A DNA stretch of 64,000 nucleotides from Sphingomonas sp. KR3-1 (GTDB taxonomy: Bacteria > Pseudomonadota > Alphaproteobacteria > Sphingomonadales > Sphingomonadaceae). Location of the stretch: positions 992,001 through 1,056,000 of the forward strand of contig NZ_JBDZDQ010000001.1 in the NCBI RefSeq assembly GCF_040049295.1. Reading direction: 5' to 3'. A model generated the notes under the pieces. It worked only from the letters and a program-made list of their open reading frames with translations, was not told the DNA's origin and searched no databases. Within the stretch, counting starts at the first letter, position 1, and each line of letters starts with the position of its first letter. Position numbers and translations under genes: made by a program. Shown here one piece after another: positions 26,619-35,949 of the stretch.

Positions 26619-27506
26619 ATGGCGGACTTCGAACTCCAGAGCATTGCCCTGCCCACCGGCGTGACGCTCAACGTCGCGCTGGCCGGCGATCCCGCCAATC
26701 CGCCGATCATGCTGCTCCACGGCTTTCCCGAATCGCACCGCACCTGGCGCGAGGTGATCCCGGCGCTCGCCCGCGACCATTATGTCATCGCGCCCGACCA
26801 GCGCGGCTTTGCCGGCTCGTCCAAGCCCGAAGGCGTGGAGAGCTACACGCCCGACAAGCCCGTTGCCGACCTGCTCGCGCTCGCCGACCATATCGGCATC
26901 GGGCCGTTCACCCTGGTCGGGCATGACTGGGGCGGCGCGATCGCCTGGATGGCGGCGCTGCAGAACCCGCAGCGCATCGCCCGGCTGATCATCGTCAACG
27001 CGCCGCACCCGCTCGTCTTCCAGCGCAGCCTGTTCGACGATTCCGCCCAGCGCGCCGCGAGCCAGTACATCACGGCCTTCCGCAACCCTGATTTCGAGAA
27101 GTTCATCGAGCGGATCGGGCTGGAGACCTTCTTCGACGAGAGCTTCGCCAAGCATGCCGATGCCGCGCTGCTCGCGCCGGAAAAGCCCGCCTATCTCGCC
27201 GAATGGGGCCAGCCCGGCACGATGACGACGATGCTCAACTGGTACCGCGCCAGCGCCGTCCAGGTGCCGGCGATGGACGCGACGCCCGAACGCCCCGCCT
27301 ATCTCGACGCGCCCTTCCCGCCGATCACCCAGCCGACTTTGGTGATCTGGGGCATGCAGGACAGCGCGCTGCTGCCGATCCAGCTCGACGGGCTCGCCGC
27401 GCTGGTGCCCGACCTGACCGTCGTGAAGATCGCCAGCGCCGGGCATTTCGTGCCGTGGGAGAAGCCCGCGCTGGTGGCCGAGGCGATGCTGGAGTGGCTG
27501 GCCTAA
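26619..27506 (+). CDS. Alpha/beta hydrolase, epoxide hydrolase/haloalkane dehalogenase-like
   Basis: A 295-residue alpha/beta-fold hydrolase: oxyanion motif HGFPESHRTWREV, nucleophile elbow GHDWGG with Asp103 (an Asp nucleophile suits epoxide hydrolases and dehalogenases) and catalytic His in AGHFVPWEKP. A cap domain lies between. The true substrate is open. GGAGAGG precedes ATG. It stands alone and is followed by a repeat-rich gap. Confidence 0.9.
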   Translation: MADFELQSIALPTGVTLNVALAGDPANPPIMLLHGFPESHRTWREVIPALARDHYVIAPDQRGFAGSSKPEGVESYTPDKPVADLLALADHIGIGPFTLVGHDWGGAIAWMAALQNPQRIARLIIVNAPHPLVFQRSLFDDSAQRAASQYITAFRNPDFEKFIERIGLETFFDESFAKHADAALLAPEKPAYLAEWGQPGTMTTMLNWYRASAVQVPAMDATPERPAYLDAPFPPITQPTLVIWGMQDSALLPIQLDGLAALVPDLTVVKIASAGHFVPWEKPALVAEAMLEWLA

Positions 27507-27613
27507 AGTGAAGGGAGTCGGGGCAAATCGTTTCACTTTGCCCGTGCCGCCGACGCCGCGATCCGAAGCGGGGTCGAGTCGGGCTGGCCGTTCCATCGGG
27601 TGACGACAGCAGA

Positions 27614-27717
27614 CGAAATCCTACATTGCAAGGCGGCCTTCATCCCGGCGAAAGCCGGGATCTCGTACGGCTCCTTTCCCGCGCCTTCGCCTGGGATCCC
27701 GGCTTTCGCCGGGATGA
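27614..27717. repeat. Dispersed 19-base module joined to a perfect REP-like pair
   Basis: Bases 27614-27632 repeat cgaaatcctacattgcaag exactly as at 18360. They are followed by inverted arms of 23 bases, 27640-27662 (tcatcccggcgaaagccggg...) and 27695-27717, that match perfectly. Each arm is itself palindromic (TCCCGGC-gaaa-GCCGGGA). Confidence 0.85.
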
Positions 27718-27726
27718 CGCATAGGG

Positions 27727-28104
27727 CTACCGCGCGCGCCGCATCCCCGGAGCCTTCTTCACCGCGGGATCGTCGAGCAGCCGGCGATAGGCATCGCTCT
27801 CCATTCCCAGCAGCGCGATCCGGCCCTCGCCATCGTGGTGCACGCCCCAGCCGAACTGCTTGACCAGCGGCGAGGCGCGCAGGCAGGCCTGCGGCTTGGC
27901 GAAGAACGCGTCGCGGGCCTGGTCGCCGCCGCGCGCACGGTACGCCGCGAAGAGCAGGTCGTCGCTGGTCATCGCATAGGGCTCGCGCAGCAGCGCGTGC
28001 TGCACCGCCGCCACCGTGCCCGGCTTCTCCGGCACCGTGCCCGCCGACACCGGGCTGTCCGACGAGGCGGTGATCAGCGTGTCGCGATAGTTAGTCGATT
28101 TCAC
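27727..28104 (-). CDS. DUF6157 family protein
   Basis: A 125-residue protein matching the DUF6157 pattern: [24 protein letters not shown] at the start, [19 protein letters not shown] and [30 protein letters not shown]. The family is cytosolic with no known activity. The start is GTG at 28104, overlapping the DUF2332 stop (GTGA), so the pair is translationally coupled. Confidence 0.8.
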   Translation of the reverse strand: MKSTNYRDTLITASSDSPVSAGTVPEKPGTVAAVQHALLREPYAMTSDDLLFAAYRARGGDQARDAFFAKPQACLRASPLVKQFGWGVHHDGEGRIALLGMESDAYRRLLDDPAVKKAPGMRRAR

Positions 28105-29186
28105 AGCACCACCTCGGCCGCGGCATCGAGGAGGATGCCCTGCTCGCTGGTCCGCTCGGCGCCCGGGCGCACCCAGGCGGCATGGGCGTGCGCGGTGGCG
28201 ACCACCACGCGCGGGCCGCCACCGGGCCAGGTCCGCACGCTCACCACCTGCTCGCCGAGCGCGCGATCGGGCTCCATCGCCACCCAGGCGAGCGGGCGCT
28301 CGGCCGTCGCCCTCGCCCCCGCCGCTTCCATCGCGGCGCGGATGCGCGCGGTGCTGGCATCGGGCACATATTGCCAGACGACCGAGTGCATCAGCACCCG
28401 CGTCACGCCTGCGGCCTGGGGCTCGGCAAGCCGCGCCTCCATCCAGTCGGCGGCATCGGCGCGATCGAGCCGGACGCCGCGTTCGCGGATCATGCCGATC
28501 GCCCTTTGCAGCCGCCCGAGCCGCATCGGCGTCTCGGCCCAGACATAGGCGGAGAGCCGCGCCTCGACCGCCGGATCGGTGACGTCGAGCGGCTGGACGT
28601 CGCAACCGCGGGTCGAGACGATCTCGATCCCGGGCAGCACCGGCGGATCGCCGAGCCAGGCGGGCGCGATCGTCACCGGCGACGCGGCCGGACCGAATTC
28701 CACGCCGCCCAGATCGAAGCGATAGCGGTCGATCAGCAGGTTGAGGCCGCCGCTCGAGCCGATCTCGAGGATCTCCAGCTTCGGCCCGCAGCGCCGCGCG
28801 ACCTCGAGCAGCCCGACGATCAGCGCACCCGAGCGGCCGGGCTCGTTGGTCTGGGGCGGGCCGTCGAGCCAGGGCAGCAGCGCCGCGTCGTGGCGCGCCA
28901 GCACCCGGTTGATCGCCGCGGCCGAGACCTGCCCCGCGAAGACTTCGGCCAGCTCGGCGTCCGCGTTCGCCAGCACCAGCGCATGCAGCCCGCCGATCAG
29001 CCGGAGCGGCAGCGCGTCGCGCGTCGGCTCGCCCGGCCAGTCGAGCACGCGCCGCCCGGTCTCGCTGCCGCGATCCAGCCCCTCGGCGATCGCCACGCAG
29101 AGTTCGGCATAGATCGGCGCGTCCATCTTGCGGCAATAGAATTCCTGGATCCGGAACGCGCCGCGATTGGTCTCTTCACTGGCCAC
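28101..29186 (-). CDS. DUF2332 family protein
   Basis: A 361-residue DUF2332 protein: [25 protein letters not shown] near the start, then [20 protein letters not shown], which resembles a methyltransferase-type glycine-rich loop (EIGSSGGLN), and [14 protein letters not shown]. An SAM-dependent role is conceivable but unproven. GTG 29186 follows AAGGAG with 8-base spacing. It lies divergent from hisG. Confidence 0.8.
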   Translation of the reverse strand: MASEETNRGAFRIQEFYCRKMDAPIYAELCVAIAEGLDRGSETGRRVLDWPGEPTRDALPLRLIGGLHALVLANADAELAEVFAGQVSAAAINRVLARHDAALLPWLDGPPQTNEPGRSGALIVGLLEVARRCGPKLEILEIGSSGGLNLLIDRYRFDLGGVEFGPAASPVTIAPAWLGDPPVLPGIEIVSTRGCDVQPLDVTDPAVEARLSAYVWAETPMRLGRLQRAIGMIRERGVRLDRADAADWMEARLAEPQAAGVTRVLMHSVVWQYVPDASTARIRAAMEAAGARATAERPLAWVAMEPDRALGEQVVSVRTWPGGGPRVVVATAHAHAAWVRPGAERTSEQGILLDAAAEVVL

Positions 29187-29249
29187 AAGAATAGCTCCTT
29201 GGCGGCTCTGTTGCGCCTGCGGGGTGCCCCGAGTAAAGCCCCGGGCTCG

Positions 29250-29903
29250 ATGACCGAACCGCTGATCCTTGCCGTCCCCAAGGGGCGCATCCTCGACGAG
29301 GCGCTGCCGCTGCTCGCCCGCGTCGGCATCATTCCCGAGCCCGACTTCGCGAACGAGGGTTCGCGGGCGCTGCGCTTCAAGACCAACACGCCGGCGATCG
29401 ACCTGATCCGGGTGCGCGCGTTCGACGTGGCGACCTTCGTCGCGCACGGCGCCGCGCAGCTCGGCATCGTCGGCTCCGACGTGCTCGCCGAGTTCGACTA
29501 TTCGGAGCTCTACGCCCCGGTCGACCTCGGCATCGGCCATTGCCGCATCTCGGTCGCCGAACCGGCCGACCTCGCCGAGCGCGACGATCCGCGCGGCTGG
29601 AGCCATGTCCGCGTCGCGACCAAATATCCGCACATCACCCGCGCCCATTTCGAGGCGCGTGGCGTGCAGGCCGAATGCGTCAAGCTCAACGGCGCGATGG
29701 AGCTCGCGCCGGTGCTGGGGCTGGCGCCGCGCATCGTCGACCTCGTCTCCTCGGGGCGCACGCTCAAGGAGAACGGCCTGGTCGAAGTCGAGGTGATCGC
29801 CGAGGTCAGCTCGCGGCTGGTGGTCAACCGCGCCGCGTTCAAGACGCGCGCGACCGAGGTGGTGCCGCTGGTCGACCTGTTCCGCAAGGCGGTGGCGGCG
29901 TGA
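29250..29903 (+). CDS. hisG: ATP phosphoribosyltransferase, short form
   Basis: A 217-residue HisG catalysing the first step of histidine synthesis (ATP + PRPP). Motifs: [32 protein letters not shown] and the PRPP-binding [13 protein letters not shown]. It lacks the C-terminal regulatory domain of the long form, so it belongs to the HisGS type that needs HisZ; no hisZ is in this window. hisD follows 16 bases later. Confidence 0.95.
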   Translation: MTEPLILAVPKGRILDEALPLLARVGIIPEPDFANEGSRALRFKTNTPAIDLIRVRAFDVATFVAHGAAQLGIVGSDVLAEFDYSELYAPVDLGIGHCRISVAEPADLAERDDPRGWSHVRVATKYPHITRAHFEARGVQAECVKLNGAMELAPVLGLAPRIVDLVSSGRTLKENGLVEVEVIAEVSSRLVVNRAAFKTRATEVVPLVDLFRKAVAA

Positions 29904-29919
29904 GGGAAGGGCTTTCTCT

Positions 29920-31212
29920 ATGATCCGCCTCAACGCCTCTGATTCCAACTTCACCGCGGCGTTCACCGAGCTGGTCAACGCCCGCCGCGAGGCCGACGAA
30001 GATGTCGCGCGCGACGTCACCGCGATGATCGCGCGCGTCCGCACCGAGGGCGACGCCGCGGTCAAGGACCTCACCCGGCGCTTCGACAAGTTCGACCTCG
30101 ATGCCCAGGGCTGGAAGATCGACCGTGCCGATTGCCTCGCCGCCTGGGAAGGCCTGACGCCCGAGCTGCGCGACGCGCTCGAGCTCGCGGCCGAGCGGAT
30201 CGCCACCTATCACGCCAAGCAGAAGCCCGAGGATCGCGACGAGATCGACGCGCAGGGCATAAGGCTGGGCGCGCGCTGGCGGGCGGTGGATGCGGCGGGC
30301 GTCTATGTCCCCGGCGGCCGCGCGGCCTATCCGAGCTCGGTGCTGATGAACGCGCTGCCCGCCCGCGCCGCGGGCGTCGGCCGGCTAGTGATGGTGACGC
30401 CGACGCCGAACGGGGAGATCAATCCGCTGGTGCTGGCCGCCGCGCACCTCGCCGGGGTCGACGAGATCTGGCGCGTCGGCGGGGCGCAGGCGATCGCCGC
30501 GCTCGCCTATGGCACCGAGAAGATCGCGCCGGTCGACGTGATCACCGGCCCCGGCAATGCCTGGGTGGCCGAGGCCAAGCGCCAGCTCTACGGCGTGGTC
30601 GGGATCGACATGGTCGCGGGTCCGAGCGAGATCGTGGTTGTTTGCGACAACAAGAACGAACCCGATTGGATCGCCGCCGACCTGCTCAGCCAGGCCGAGC
30701 ACGACCCGACCAGCCAGTCGATCCTGTTCACCGACGATGCCGCGTTCGCCGACAAGGTCGCCGAGGCAGTCGAGCGCGCGCTGGCGAAGCTCGCCACCGA
30801 GCAGACCGCGCGGGCCAGCTGGGACGCGAACGGCGCGATCATCGTCGTGCCCGACCTCGTCGCCGCGATGCCCTTGGTCGATCGGCTCGCCCCCGAGCAT
30901 CTCGAGCTGGCCTGCGACCGGGCCGAGGGGCTGTTCGACATGGTCCGCCACGCCGGATCGGTGTTCATCGGCCGCTACACGCCCGAAGCGGTGGGCGATT
31001 ATGTCGCCGGGCCGAACCACGTTCTCCCCACCGGCCGCCGGGCGCGCTTCGCCTCGGGCCTGTCGGTGCTCGATTTCATGAAGCGCACCAGCTTCCTGGC
31101 GCTCGACCGGGAGGGGCTGGAGGCGATCGGCCCCGCCGCGGTGGCGCTGGCGCATGCCGAGGGCCTGCCGGCGCATGCGGAGTCGGTCGCGATCCGGCTG
31201 AGGAGCAAGTGA
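29920..31212 (+). CDS. hisD: Histidinol dehydrogenase
   Basis: A 430-residue zinc-dependent HisD that oxidises histidinol to histidine in two NAD+-dependent steps. Seen are VYVPGGRAAYPSSVLMNALPARAAGV, GGAQAIAALAYGTEKIAPVDVITGPGN, DMVAGPSEIVVV, and SQAEHDPTSQS carrying zinc-site Gln/His residues. Its stop overlaps the next ORF start (TGATG). Confidence 0.96.
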   Translation: MIRLNASDSNFTAAFTELVNARREADEDVARDVTAMIARVRTEGDAAVKDLTRRFDKFDLDAQGWKIDRADCLAAWEGLTPELRDALELAAERIATYHAKQKPEDRDEIDAQGIRLGARWRAVDAAGVYVPGGRAAYPSSVLMNALPARAAGVGRLVMVTPTPNGEINPLVLAAAHLAGVDEIWRVGGAQAIAALAYGTEKIAPVDVITGPGNAWVAEAKRQLYGVVGIDMVAGPSEIVVVCDNKNEPDWIAADLLSQAEHDPTSQSILFTDDAAFADKVAEAVERALAKLATEQTARASWDANGAIIVVPDLVAAMPLVDRLAPEHLELACDRAEGLFDMVRHAGSVFIGRYTPEAVGDYVAGPNHVLPTGRRARFASGLSVLDFMKRTSFLALDREGLEAIGPAAVALAHAEGLPAHAESVAIRLRSK

Positions 31213-31601
31213 TGCGGATTCCCGATCTCGACGAAGACGGCTGGTGCCTCGAAAGCGGGGTCGAGCGCCACGAGCTGCATCCCGAGAGCTTCCCGATCCC
31301 CGATGAAGCGGAACGCGCCGGCCTGGCCCCGGGCGACTTCGCCAAGCTGATCTTCGTGATCGCAGTCGAGGAAGACGACGAGCCGATCGTCGATCACATG
31401 TGGGTGGTCGTGCGCGAGGCGGCGGACGGCGGCTATTTCGGCCTTCTCGATAACGAGCCGGACATCGACGAGAATGACGAGTTCTGGCTCGGCACGGAGC
31501 TGCCGTTCGGGCCCGAGCATGTGATCGAAGTCCAGGCCGGCAATGCCGAGAGCCGCGACTATGCCGCGCGCACGCCGCTCCGGAGCTGGCCGCGGGGATA
31601 G
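31212..31601 (+). CDS. Acidic hypothetical protein coupled to hisD
   Basis: A 129-residue acidic protein (HPESFPIPDEAERAGLAPGDFAKLIFVIAVEEDDEPIVDHMWVVV, then GYFGLLDNEPDIDENDEFWLG). The middle resembles DUF2314/DUF2185-type proteins with a DHMWVVVRE strand and GLLDNEP turn, but the assignment is tentative. It overlaps hisD by one base and probably shares its mRNA. No signal peptide or membrane helix is seen. Confidence 0.75.
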   Translation: MRIPDLDEDGWCLESGVERHELHPESFPIPDEAERAGLAPGDFAKLIFVIAVEEDDEPIVDHMWVVVREAADGGYFGLLDNEPDIDENDEFWLGTELPFGPEHVIEVQAGNAESRDYAARTPLRSWPRG

Positions 31602-31611
31602 ATCCGTGATG

Positions 31612-31678
31612 CCGGCCTTGAGTCGGGATCCGCTTCTTCTTCGGTGGGCAAGACAGCGGGACCCTGGCTCAAGGCCGG
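31612..31678. repeat. REP-like inverted repeat between the his genes and nusB
   Basis: Arms ccggccttgag (31612-31622) and ctcaaggccgg (31668-31678) pair perfectly over 11 bases. They lie in a tgatgccggcc...gccggggtgacg frame resembling the other palindromes of this genome. It may end the his transcript. Confidence 0.6.
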
Positions 31679-31760
31679 GGTGACGACGGAAATGGATGTG
31701 TTCCGAACCTGGCGCGCCTAGCCCTTTGCCTTTGGCGCCGCACGCGACTATCTGCGCGCC

Positions 31761-32222
31761 ATGCCTAGCCCTACCGCAAAGTCCCGTTCCAAGGCGCGTG
31801 CCGCCGCGCGCCTCGCCGCCGTGCAGGCGCTGTACCAGCTCGAGATGGAAACCGTGTCGATCCCGGCGCTGCTCCACGAGTTCCACAATCACCGCCTCGG
31901 CGCAGTGATCGAGGACGTCGAATATGCCGAGGCGGACATCGCCTTCTTCGACGACATCGTCGTCGGCGTCGATGCGCGCCGCGACGAGATCGACCGGATG
32001 ATCGCCTCCAAGCTCGCTTCCGACTGGAGCATCGAGCGGCTCGACAAGCCGATGCGCCAGATCCTGCGCGCCGGCATCTACGAGCTGATGGCGCGCAAGG
32101 ACGTGCCGGTCGGCGCCGCGATCAGCGAGTATCTCGACGTCACCGACGCCTTTTACGACCGCCGTGAAAAGGGCTTCGTCAACGGCATCCTCGACGCCGT
32201 GGCGAAGGAAGTGCGCGGTTGA
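31761..32222 (+). CDS. nusB: Transcription antitermination factor NusB
   Basis: A 153-residue all-helical NusB: RAAARLAAVQALYQLEM at the start, then LDKPMRQILRAGIYELMARKDVPVGAAISEYLDVTDAFYDRREKGFVNGILDAVA. With NusE it binds boxA RNA and supports rRNA antitermination. It is followed by thiL after a palindromic repeat, a usual sphingomonad order. Confidence 0.96.
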   Translation: MPSPTAKSRSKARAAARLAAVQALYQLEMETVSIPALLHEFHNHRLGAVIEDVEYAEADIAFFDDIVVGVDARRDEIDRMIASKLASDWSIERLDKPMRQILRAGIYELMARKDVPVGAAISEYLDVTDAFYDRREKGFVNGILDAVAKEVRG

Positions 32223-32228
32223 TTCCAT

Positions 32229-32395
32229 TCCTCCCCGAGCTCCGCTCGGGGAGGGGGACCGCGACGCGCAGCGTCGTGGTGGAGGGGCCGTCGCGCCAGC
32301 GACGGTTGCCTTTGCCGCAGGCGATCCCCGCGCCCTTGGCGCGGCCCCTCCCATCCTGCGGATGGGCCCCCTCCCCGAGACAAGCTCGGGGAGGA
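32229..32395. repeat. Large imperfect palindromic element between nusB and thiL
   Basis: The left end TCCTCCCCGAGCTCCGCTCGGGGAGG and the right end CTCCCCGAGACAAGCTCGGGGAGGA are each hairpins and are inverted copies of each other. Inside are further paired segments (ggaggggccg / cggcccctcc). It is a dispersed element that fills the whole gap and supplies the GGGGAGGA ribosome-binding site before the thiL TTG. Confidence 0.7.
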
Positions 32396-32403
32396 TTTCT
32401 GAG

Positions 32404-33243
32404 TTGAACGAAGCCGAGTTCATCGCCGCGCTGCGCACCCTGCCGCTCCATCCCGGGGCGGACGGGCTGCGCGACGACACCGCGACGCTGGCGATCGGCG
32501 GCGAGACGCTGGTCCTCACCCATGACGCGATCGCCGAGGGCGTGCACTATCGCCCCGGCACCGATCCGTTCGACATCGCCTGGAAGCTGGTCGCGGTGAA
32601 CCTCTCGGACCTCGCCGCCAAGGGCGCCGAGCCGCTGGGCGTGCTGATCGGCGCGGTGCTGGTCGAAGGGGCCGAGCGCTTCGTCGAGGGGCTGCGCGCG
32701 ATCCTCACCGAATATGACGTACCCCTGCTCGGCGGCGACACCATCTCGGTCCGCCCCGCCACCTTCGGCTGCACCGCGATCGGCCGCGCCGGCGCGCGGG
32801 TGCCGACGCGCGGCGGCGGCCAGCCCGGCGACGCGCTATGGGTCACCGGCCCGATCGGCGCCGCGATGCTCGGCTTCGAGAGCGGCAGCGGCACGGCCTA
32901 TCTGCGCCCGCGCCCGCGCCTGGCCGACGGGCGGTCGCTTGCGCCGCACGTCCATGCGATGATGGACATCTCCGACGGGCTGCTGCTCGACGCCGCCCGC
33001 ATGGCCGAGGCGAGCGGCTGCACCGCCGAGATCGCGCTGCAGAGCGTGCCGCTGGCCGCCGGCGCCGATCCGCTGCGCGCCGTCACCTGGGGCGACGATT
33101 ACGAACTGCTGTTCGCCGCCCCTGCGGACTTCGCGCCGCCCGTGGCTGCCGCCCGGATCGGCCAGCTGGCCGCCAGGGGCCCCGCCCCGCTGCTCCTCGA
33201 CGGCGCACCGCCGCAAATCCCGCTGGGCTACCAGCATCGCTGA
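32404..33243 (+). CDS. thiL: Thiamine-monophosphate kinase
   Basis: A 279-residue ThiL that phosphorylates TMP to TPP. Motifs: DDTATLAIGGETLVLTHDAIAEGVHY (Mg/ATP aspartates), IAWKLVAVNLSDLAAKGAEPLGVLIG, PLLGGDTIS, HAMMDISDGLLLDAARMAEASG and WGDDYELLFA. TTG 32404 is the best start, since homologous sequence begins there (LNEAEFIAAL) and GGAGG lies about 10 bases before it. That SD lies inside the end of the palindromic element. Confidence 0.93.
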   Translation: MNEAEFIAALRTLPLHPGADGLRDDTATLAIGGETLVLTHDAIAEGVHYRPGTDPFDIAWKLVAVNLSDLAAKGAEPLGVLIGAVLVEGAERFVEGLRAILTEYDVPLLGGDTISVRPATFGCTAIGRAGARVPTRGGGQPGDALWVTGPIGAAMLGFESGSGTAYLRPRPRLADGRSLAPHVHAMMDISDGLLLDAARMAEASGCTAEIALQSVPLAAGADPLRAVTWGDDYELLFAAPADFAPPVAAARIGQLAARGPAPLLLDGAPPQIPLGYQHR

Positions 33244-33353
33244 GCGGCTTGCGCTAACGCGAACCCATCGATAGCCTCCCCATACCGGGCCCTCTAACAT
33301 CCGGCACACAGACCGGCGCGGCTCGATATCCAATAGGGGAAGGGCTTGAACGC

Positions 33354-35531
33354 ATGACGATTGTGTACATCGCCATAGCCTGCGGCGTGCTCGCAGTGCT
33401 CTATGGCTTGTTGACGAGCCAGCAGGTGCTGAGTGCGCCGGCAGGCAACGAGAAGATGCAGAGCATCGCCGCTGCCATCCAGGAAGGCGCCAAGGCCTAT
33501 CTCGGCCGGCAATATATGACGATCGCCATTGTCGGCGTGATCGTCGCCGTGGTCCTGTTCTTCACGCTGGGCACGCTCTCGACGATCGGCTTCGTCGCCG
33601 GCGCGGTGCTGTCGGGCGTGGCCGGCTTTGTCGGCATGAACATCTCGGTGCGCGCCAATGTCCGCACCGCGGAGGCCGCGCGCGGCTCGCTGCAGGGTGG
33701 CCTGACGCTGGCGTTCCGCTCGGGCGCGATCACCGGCATGCTGGTGGCGGGCCTCGGCCTGCTCGCGATCTCCGTGCTGTTCTGGTACCTGGTCGGCGTC
33801 ACCGGTGAGGCGCCCAACAGCCGCAAGGTGATCGAGGCGCTGACCGCCCTCGCCTTCGGCGCCTCGCTGATCTCGATCTTCGCCCGCCTCGGCGGCGGCA
33901 TCTTCACCAAGGCCGCCGATGTCGGCGCCGACCTGGTCGGCAAGGTCGAGGCCGGCATCCCCGAGGACGATCCCCGCAACCCCGCCGTGATCGCGGACAA
34001 TGTCGGCGACAATGTCGGCGACTGCGCCGGCATGGCCGCCGACCTGTTCGAAACCTATGTGGTGACGCTCGGCCTCACCATGGTCTCGATCGCGCTGCTG
34101 ATGAAGAACCTCGACAGCGAGCTGCTGCTCAAGATGATGGCGCTGCCGCTGATCGTCGGCGGCGTGTGCATCGTCACTTCGATCATCGGCACCTACATGG
34201 TCCGGCTCGGCAAGAGCCAGTCGATCATGGGCGCGCTCTACAAGGGCTTCTGGACCACCGTGATCCTCTCGGCGATCGCGATCTATTTCGCCACCCAATA
34301 TGTGCTGGGCGACCTCAACGCGGTGATCGGCGACTCGTCGGTCAACGCCAGCGCGCTGGTCCAGAGCGGTGCGGTCTCGCCCGAAGCGGTGGCGGGGCTG
34401 GTCGCCGCGCCGCAATTCACCGGCATGAGCCTGTTCATCTGCATGATGATCGGCCTGGCGGTGACCGGCCTGCTGGTGTGGATCACCGAATATTACACCG
34501 GCACCAACTATCGCCCGGTGAAGAGCATCGCCAAGGCATCGGTCACCGGCCACGGCACCAACGTCATCCAGGGCCTGGCGATCAGCCTGGAATCGACCGC
34601 GCTGCCGACGCTGGTGATCGTCGTCGCCGTGATCGCGACCTTCCAGATCGCCGGCATCATCGGGGTGGCCTTCGCCGCGACCTCGCTGCTGGCGCTCGCC
34701 GGCATGGTCGTCGCATTGGACGCCTATGGCCCGGTCACCGACAATGCCGGCGGCATCGCCGAGATGGCCGGCCTGCCCGACGAGGTGCGCCACAAGACCG
34801 ACGCGCTCGACGCGGTGGGCAACACCACCAAGGCAGTGACCAAGGGCTATGCGATCGGCTCGGCCGCGCTCGCCGCACTCGTGCTGTTCGGCGCCTACAC
34901 GACCGACCTCAAGGAGTTCTTCCCCGAGGTGCCGGTCGATTTCTCGCTGAGCAATCCATACGTCATCGTCGGGCTGCTGCTCGGCGCGCTGCTGCCCTAT
35001 CTGTTCGGCGCCTTCGGCATGACCGCCGTCGGCCGCGCGGCGGGTTCGGTGGTCGAGGACGTCCGCGCGCAGTTCCGCGACGATCCGGGCATCATGGCCG
35101 GCACCAGCCGTCCCAACTATGCCCGCACGGTCGATATCGTCACCAAGGCGGCGATCAAGGAAATGATCATCCCGTCGCTGCTGCCGGTGCTCAGCCCGAT
35201 CGCGATCTACTTCATCATCACCGCGGTGGCGGGCCAGGGCCAGGGCTTTGCCTGTGTCGGCGCGATGCTGCTCGGCGTGATCGTCTCCGGCCTGTTCGTG
35301 GCGATCTCGATGACCTCGGGCGGCGGCGCCTGGGACAATGCCAAGAAGTATATCGAGGACGGCAATTACGGCGGCAAGGGATCGGAAGCCCATAAGGCAG
35401 CCGTGACCGGCGACACCGTGGGCGATCCCTACAAGGATACCGCAGGCCCGGCCGTGAACCCGATGATCAAGATCACCAACATCGTCGCGCTGCTGCTGCT
35501 CGCGGCACTGGCAGCCCACGCCGCGGGCTGA
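33354..35531 (+). CDS. hppA: Membrane-bound proton-translocating pyrophosphatase, K+-independent type
   Basis: A 725-residue integral membrane pump with about 15-16 helices that couples PPi hydrolysis to H+ export. The catalytic core is seen as [22 protein letters not shown], then [21 protein letters not shown], and the late [10 protein letters not shown] and [27 protein letters not shown] has Lys493 at the position where K+-dependent enzymes have Ala, so it should not need K+. It is followed by a clear terminator. Confidence 0.97.
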   Translation: MTIVYIAIACGVLAVLYGLLTSQQVLSAPAGNEKMQSIAAAIQEGAKAYLGRQYMTIAIVGVIVAVVLFFTLGTLSTIGFVAGAVLSGVAGFVGMNISVRANVRTAEAARGSLQGGLTLAFRSGAITGMLVAGLGLLAISVLFWYLVGVTGEAPNSRKVIEALTALAFGASLISIFARLGGGIFTKAADVGADLVGKVEAGIPEDDPRNPAVIADNVGDNVGDCAGMAADLFETYVVTLGLTMVSIALLMKNLDSELLLKMMALPLIVGGVCIVTSIIGTYMVRLGKSQSIMGALYKGFWTTVILSAIAIYFATQYVLGDLNAVIGDSSVNASALVQSGAVSPEAVAGLVAAPQFTGMSLFICMMIGLAVTGLLVWITEYYTGTNYRPVKSIAKASVTGHGTNVIQGLAISLESTALPTLVIVVAVIATFQIAGIIGVAFAATSLLALAGMVVALDAYGPVTDNAGGIAEMAGLPDEVRHKTDALDAVGNTTKAVTKGYAIGSAALAALVLFGAYTTDLKEFFPEVPVDFSLSNPYVIVGLLLGALLPYLFGAFGMTAVGRAAGSVVEDVRAQFRDDPGIMAGTSRPNYARTVDIVTKAAIKEMIIPSLLPVLSPIAIYFIITAVAGQGQGFACVGAMLLGVIVSGLFVAISMTSGGGAWDNAKKYIEDGNYGGKGSEAHKAAVTGDTVGDPYKDTAGPAVNPMIKITNIVALLLLAALAAHAAG

Positions 35532-35557
35532 TCCTCTTTCCAAGTACAGAAAGTTCT

Positions 35558-35595
35558 GGCCTGCTCCGGCGCTTGTCGGGGCAGGCCTTTTTCTT
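35558..35595 (+). terminator. Intrinsic terminator after hppA
   Basis: An 11-bp stem GGCCTGCTCCG/CGGGGCAGGCC (one G-U) with an 8-base loop is followed at once by TTTTTCTTTCC. It sits 26 bases after the stop, a classical factor-independent terminator. Confidence 0.88.
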
Positions 35596-35639
35596 TCCGT
35601 ATCGCACCCGATACAAGACCTCGCGCCTTGGATTCTGGC

Positions 35640-35905
35640 TGCCATCCGTGATAGGGGCAATGTCGCCGGGCTTCCGCCCGGCAATCAGGGACGCCGGAGA
35701 TGCATATCCGGCACCAAGAAGGAGTGTAGTTTATGTGTAACAGCATCTACTAGCTCTGAAAGCGATGTCGTGATCGAGCTGCGCGCTCGACCATTGACAG
35801 CAGCGCACTAAAAACCCGCTGCATTGATCATCCAACTTGAGCATCGCCCATCGTCCAAACTTGGGGATGCTTGTCGATCGGTCCGCCGGCCTCGAGCCGG
35901 CGGAC
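35640..35905 (+). ncRNA. Hairpin-rich leader or small RNA candidate
   Basis: This 266-base region holds four stable hairpins on the + strand. They are GCCGGGC-TTCC-GCCCGGC (35665-35682), GCCGGA-8-TCCGGC (35693-35712), AGCATC...GATGCT (about 35840-35870) and a perfect 10-bp stem GTCCGCCGGC-CTCGA-GCCGGCGGAC (35881-35905). Between the second and third lies a six-codon ORF with a strong ribosome-binding site, and a TTGACA motif lies at 35794. It could be an attenuator leader for the gene at 35950, or a separate small RNA ending at the last hairpin. No known Rfam family is recognised by eye. Confidence 0.4.
35733..35753 (+). CDS. Six-codon mini-ORF MCNSIY with strong ribosome-binding site
   Basis: AAGGAG at 35719-35724 is followed after 8 bases by ATG TGT AAC AGC ATC TAC TAG. 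The spacing is ideal and unlikely by chance. The encoded peptide MCNSIY is too short to fold. Leader peptides of this kind can control downstream RNA structure through ribosome stalling, but no codon bias toward one amino acid is seen here. Confidence 0.35.
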   Translation: MCNSIY

Positions 35906-35949
35906 AATTCACCCTTCCAGAGCCTTTGAACTTGTGCCTTATTGCAGGC

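Noticed and set aside
32223..32403. TPP riboswitch before thiL
   Set aside because: The gap is filled by a palindromic repeat and lacks the CUGAGA-type core.
35824..35949. TTG-start extension of the unknown 468-aa protein
   Set aside because: It would translate through the perfect 10-bp hairpin at 35881-35905 and gives a proline/arginine-rich stretch unlike the rest. ATG 35950 is simpler, although its Shine-Dalgarno is weak.
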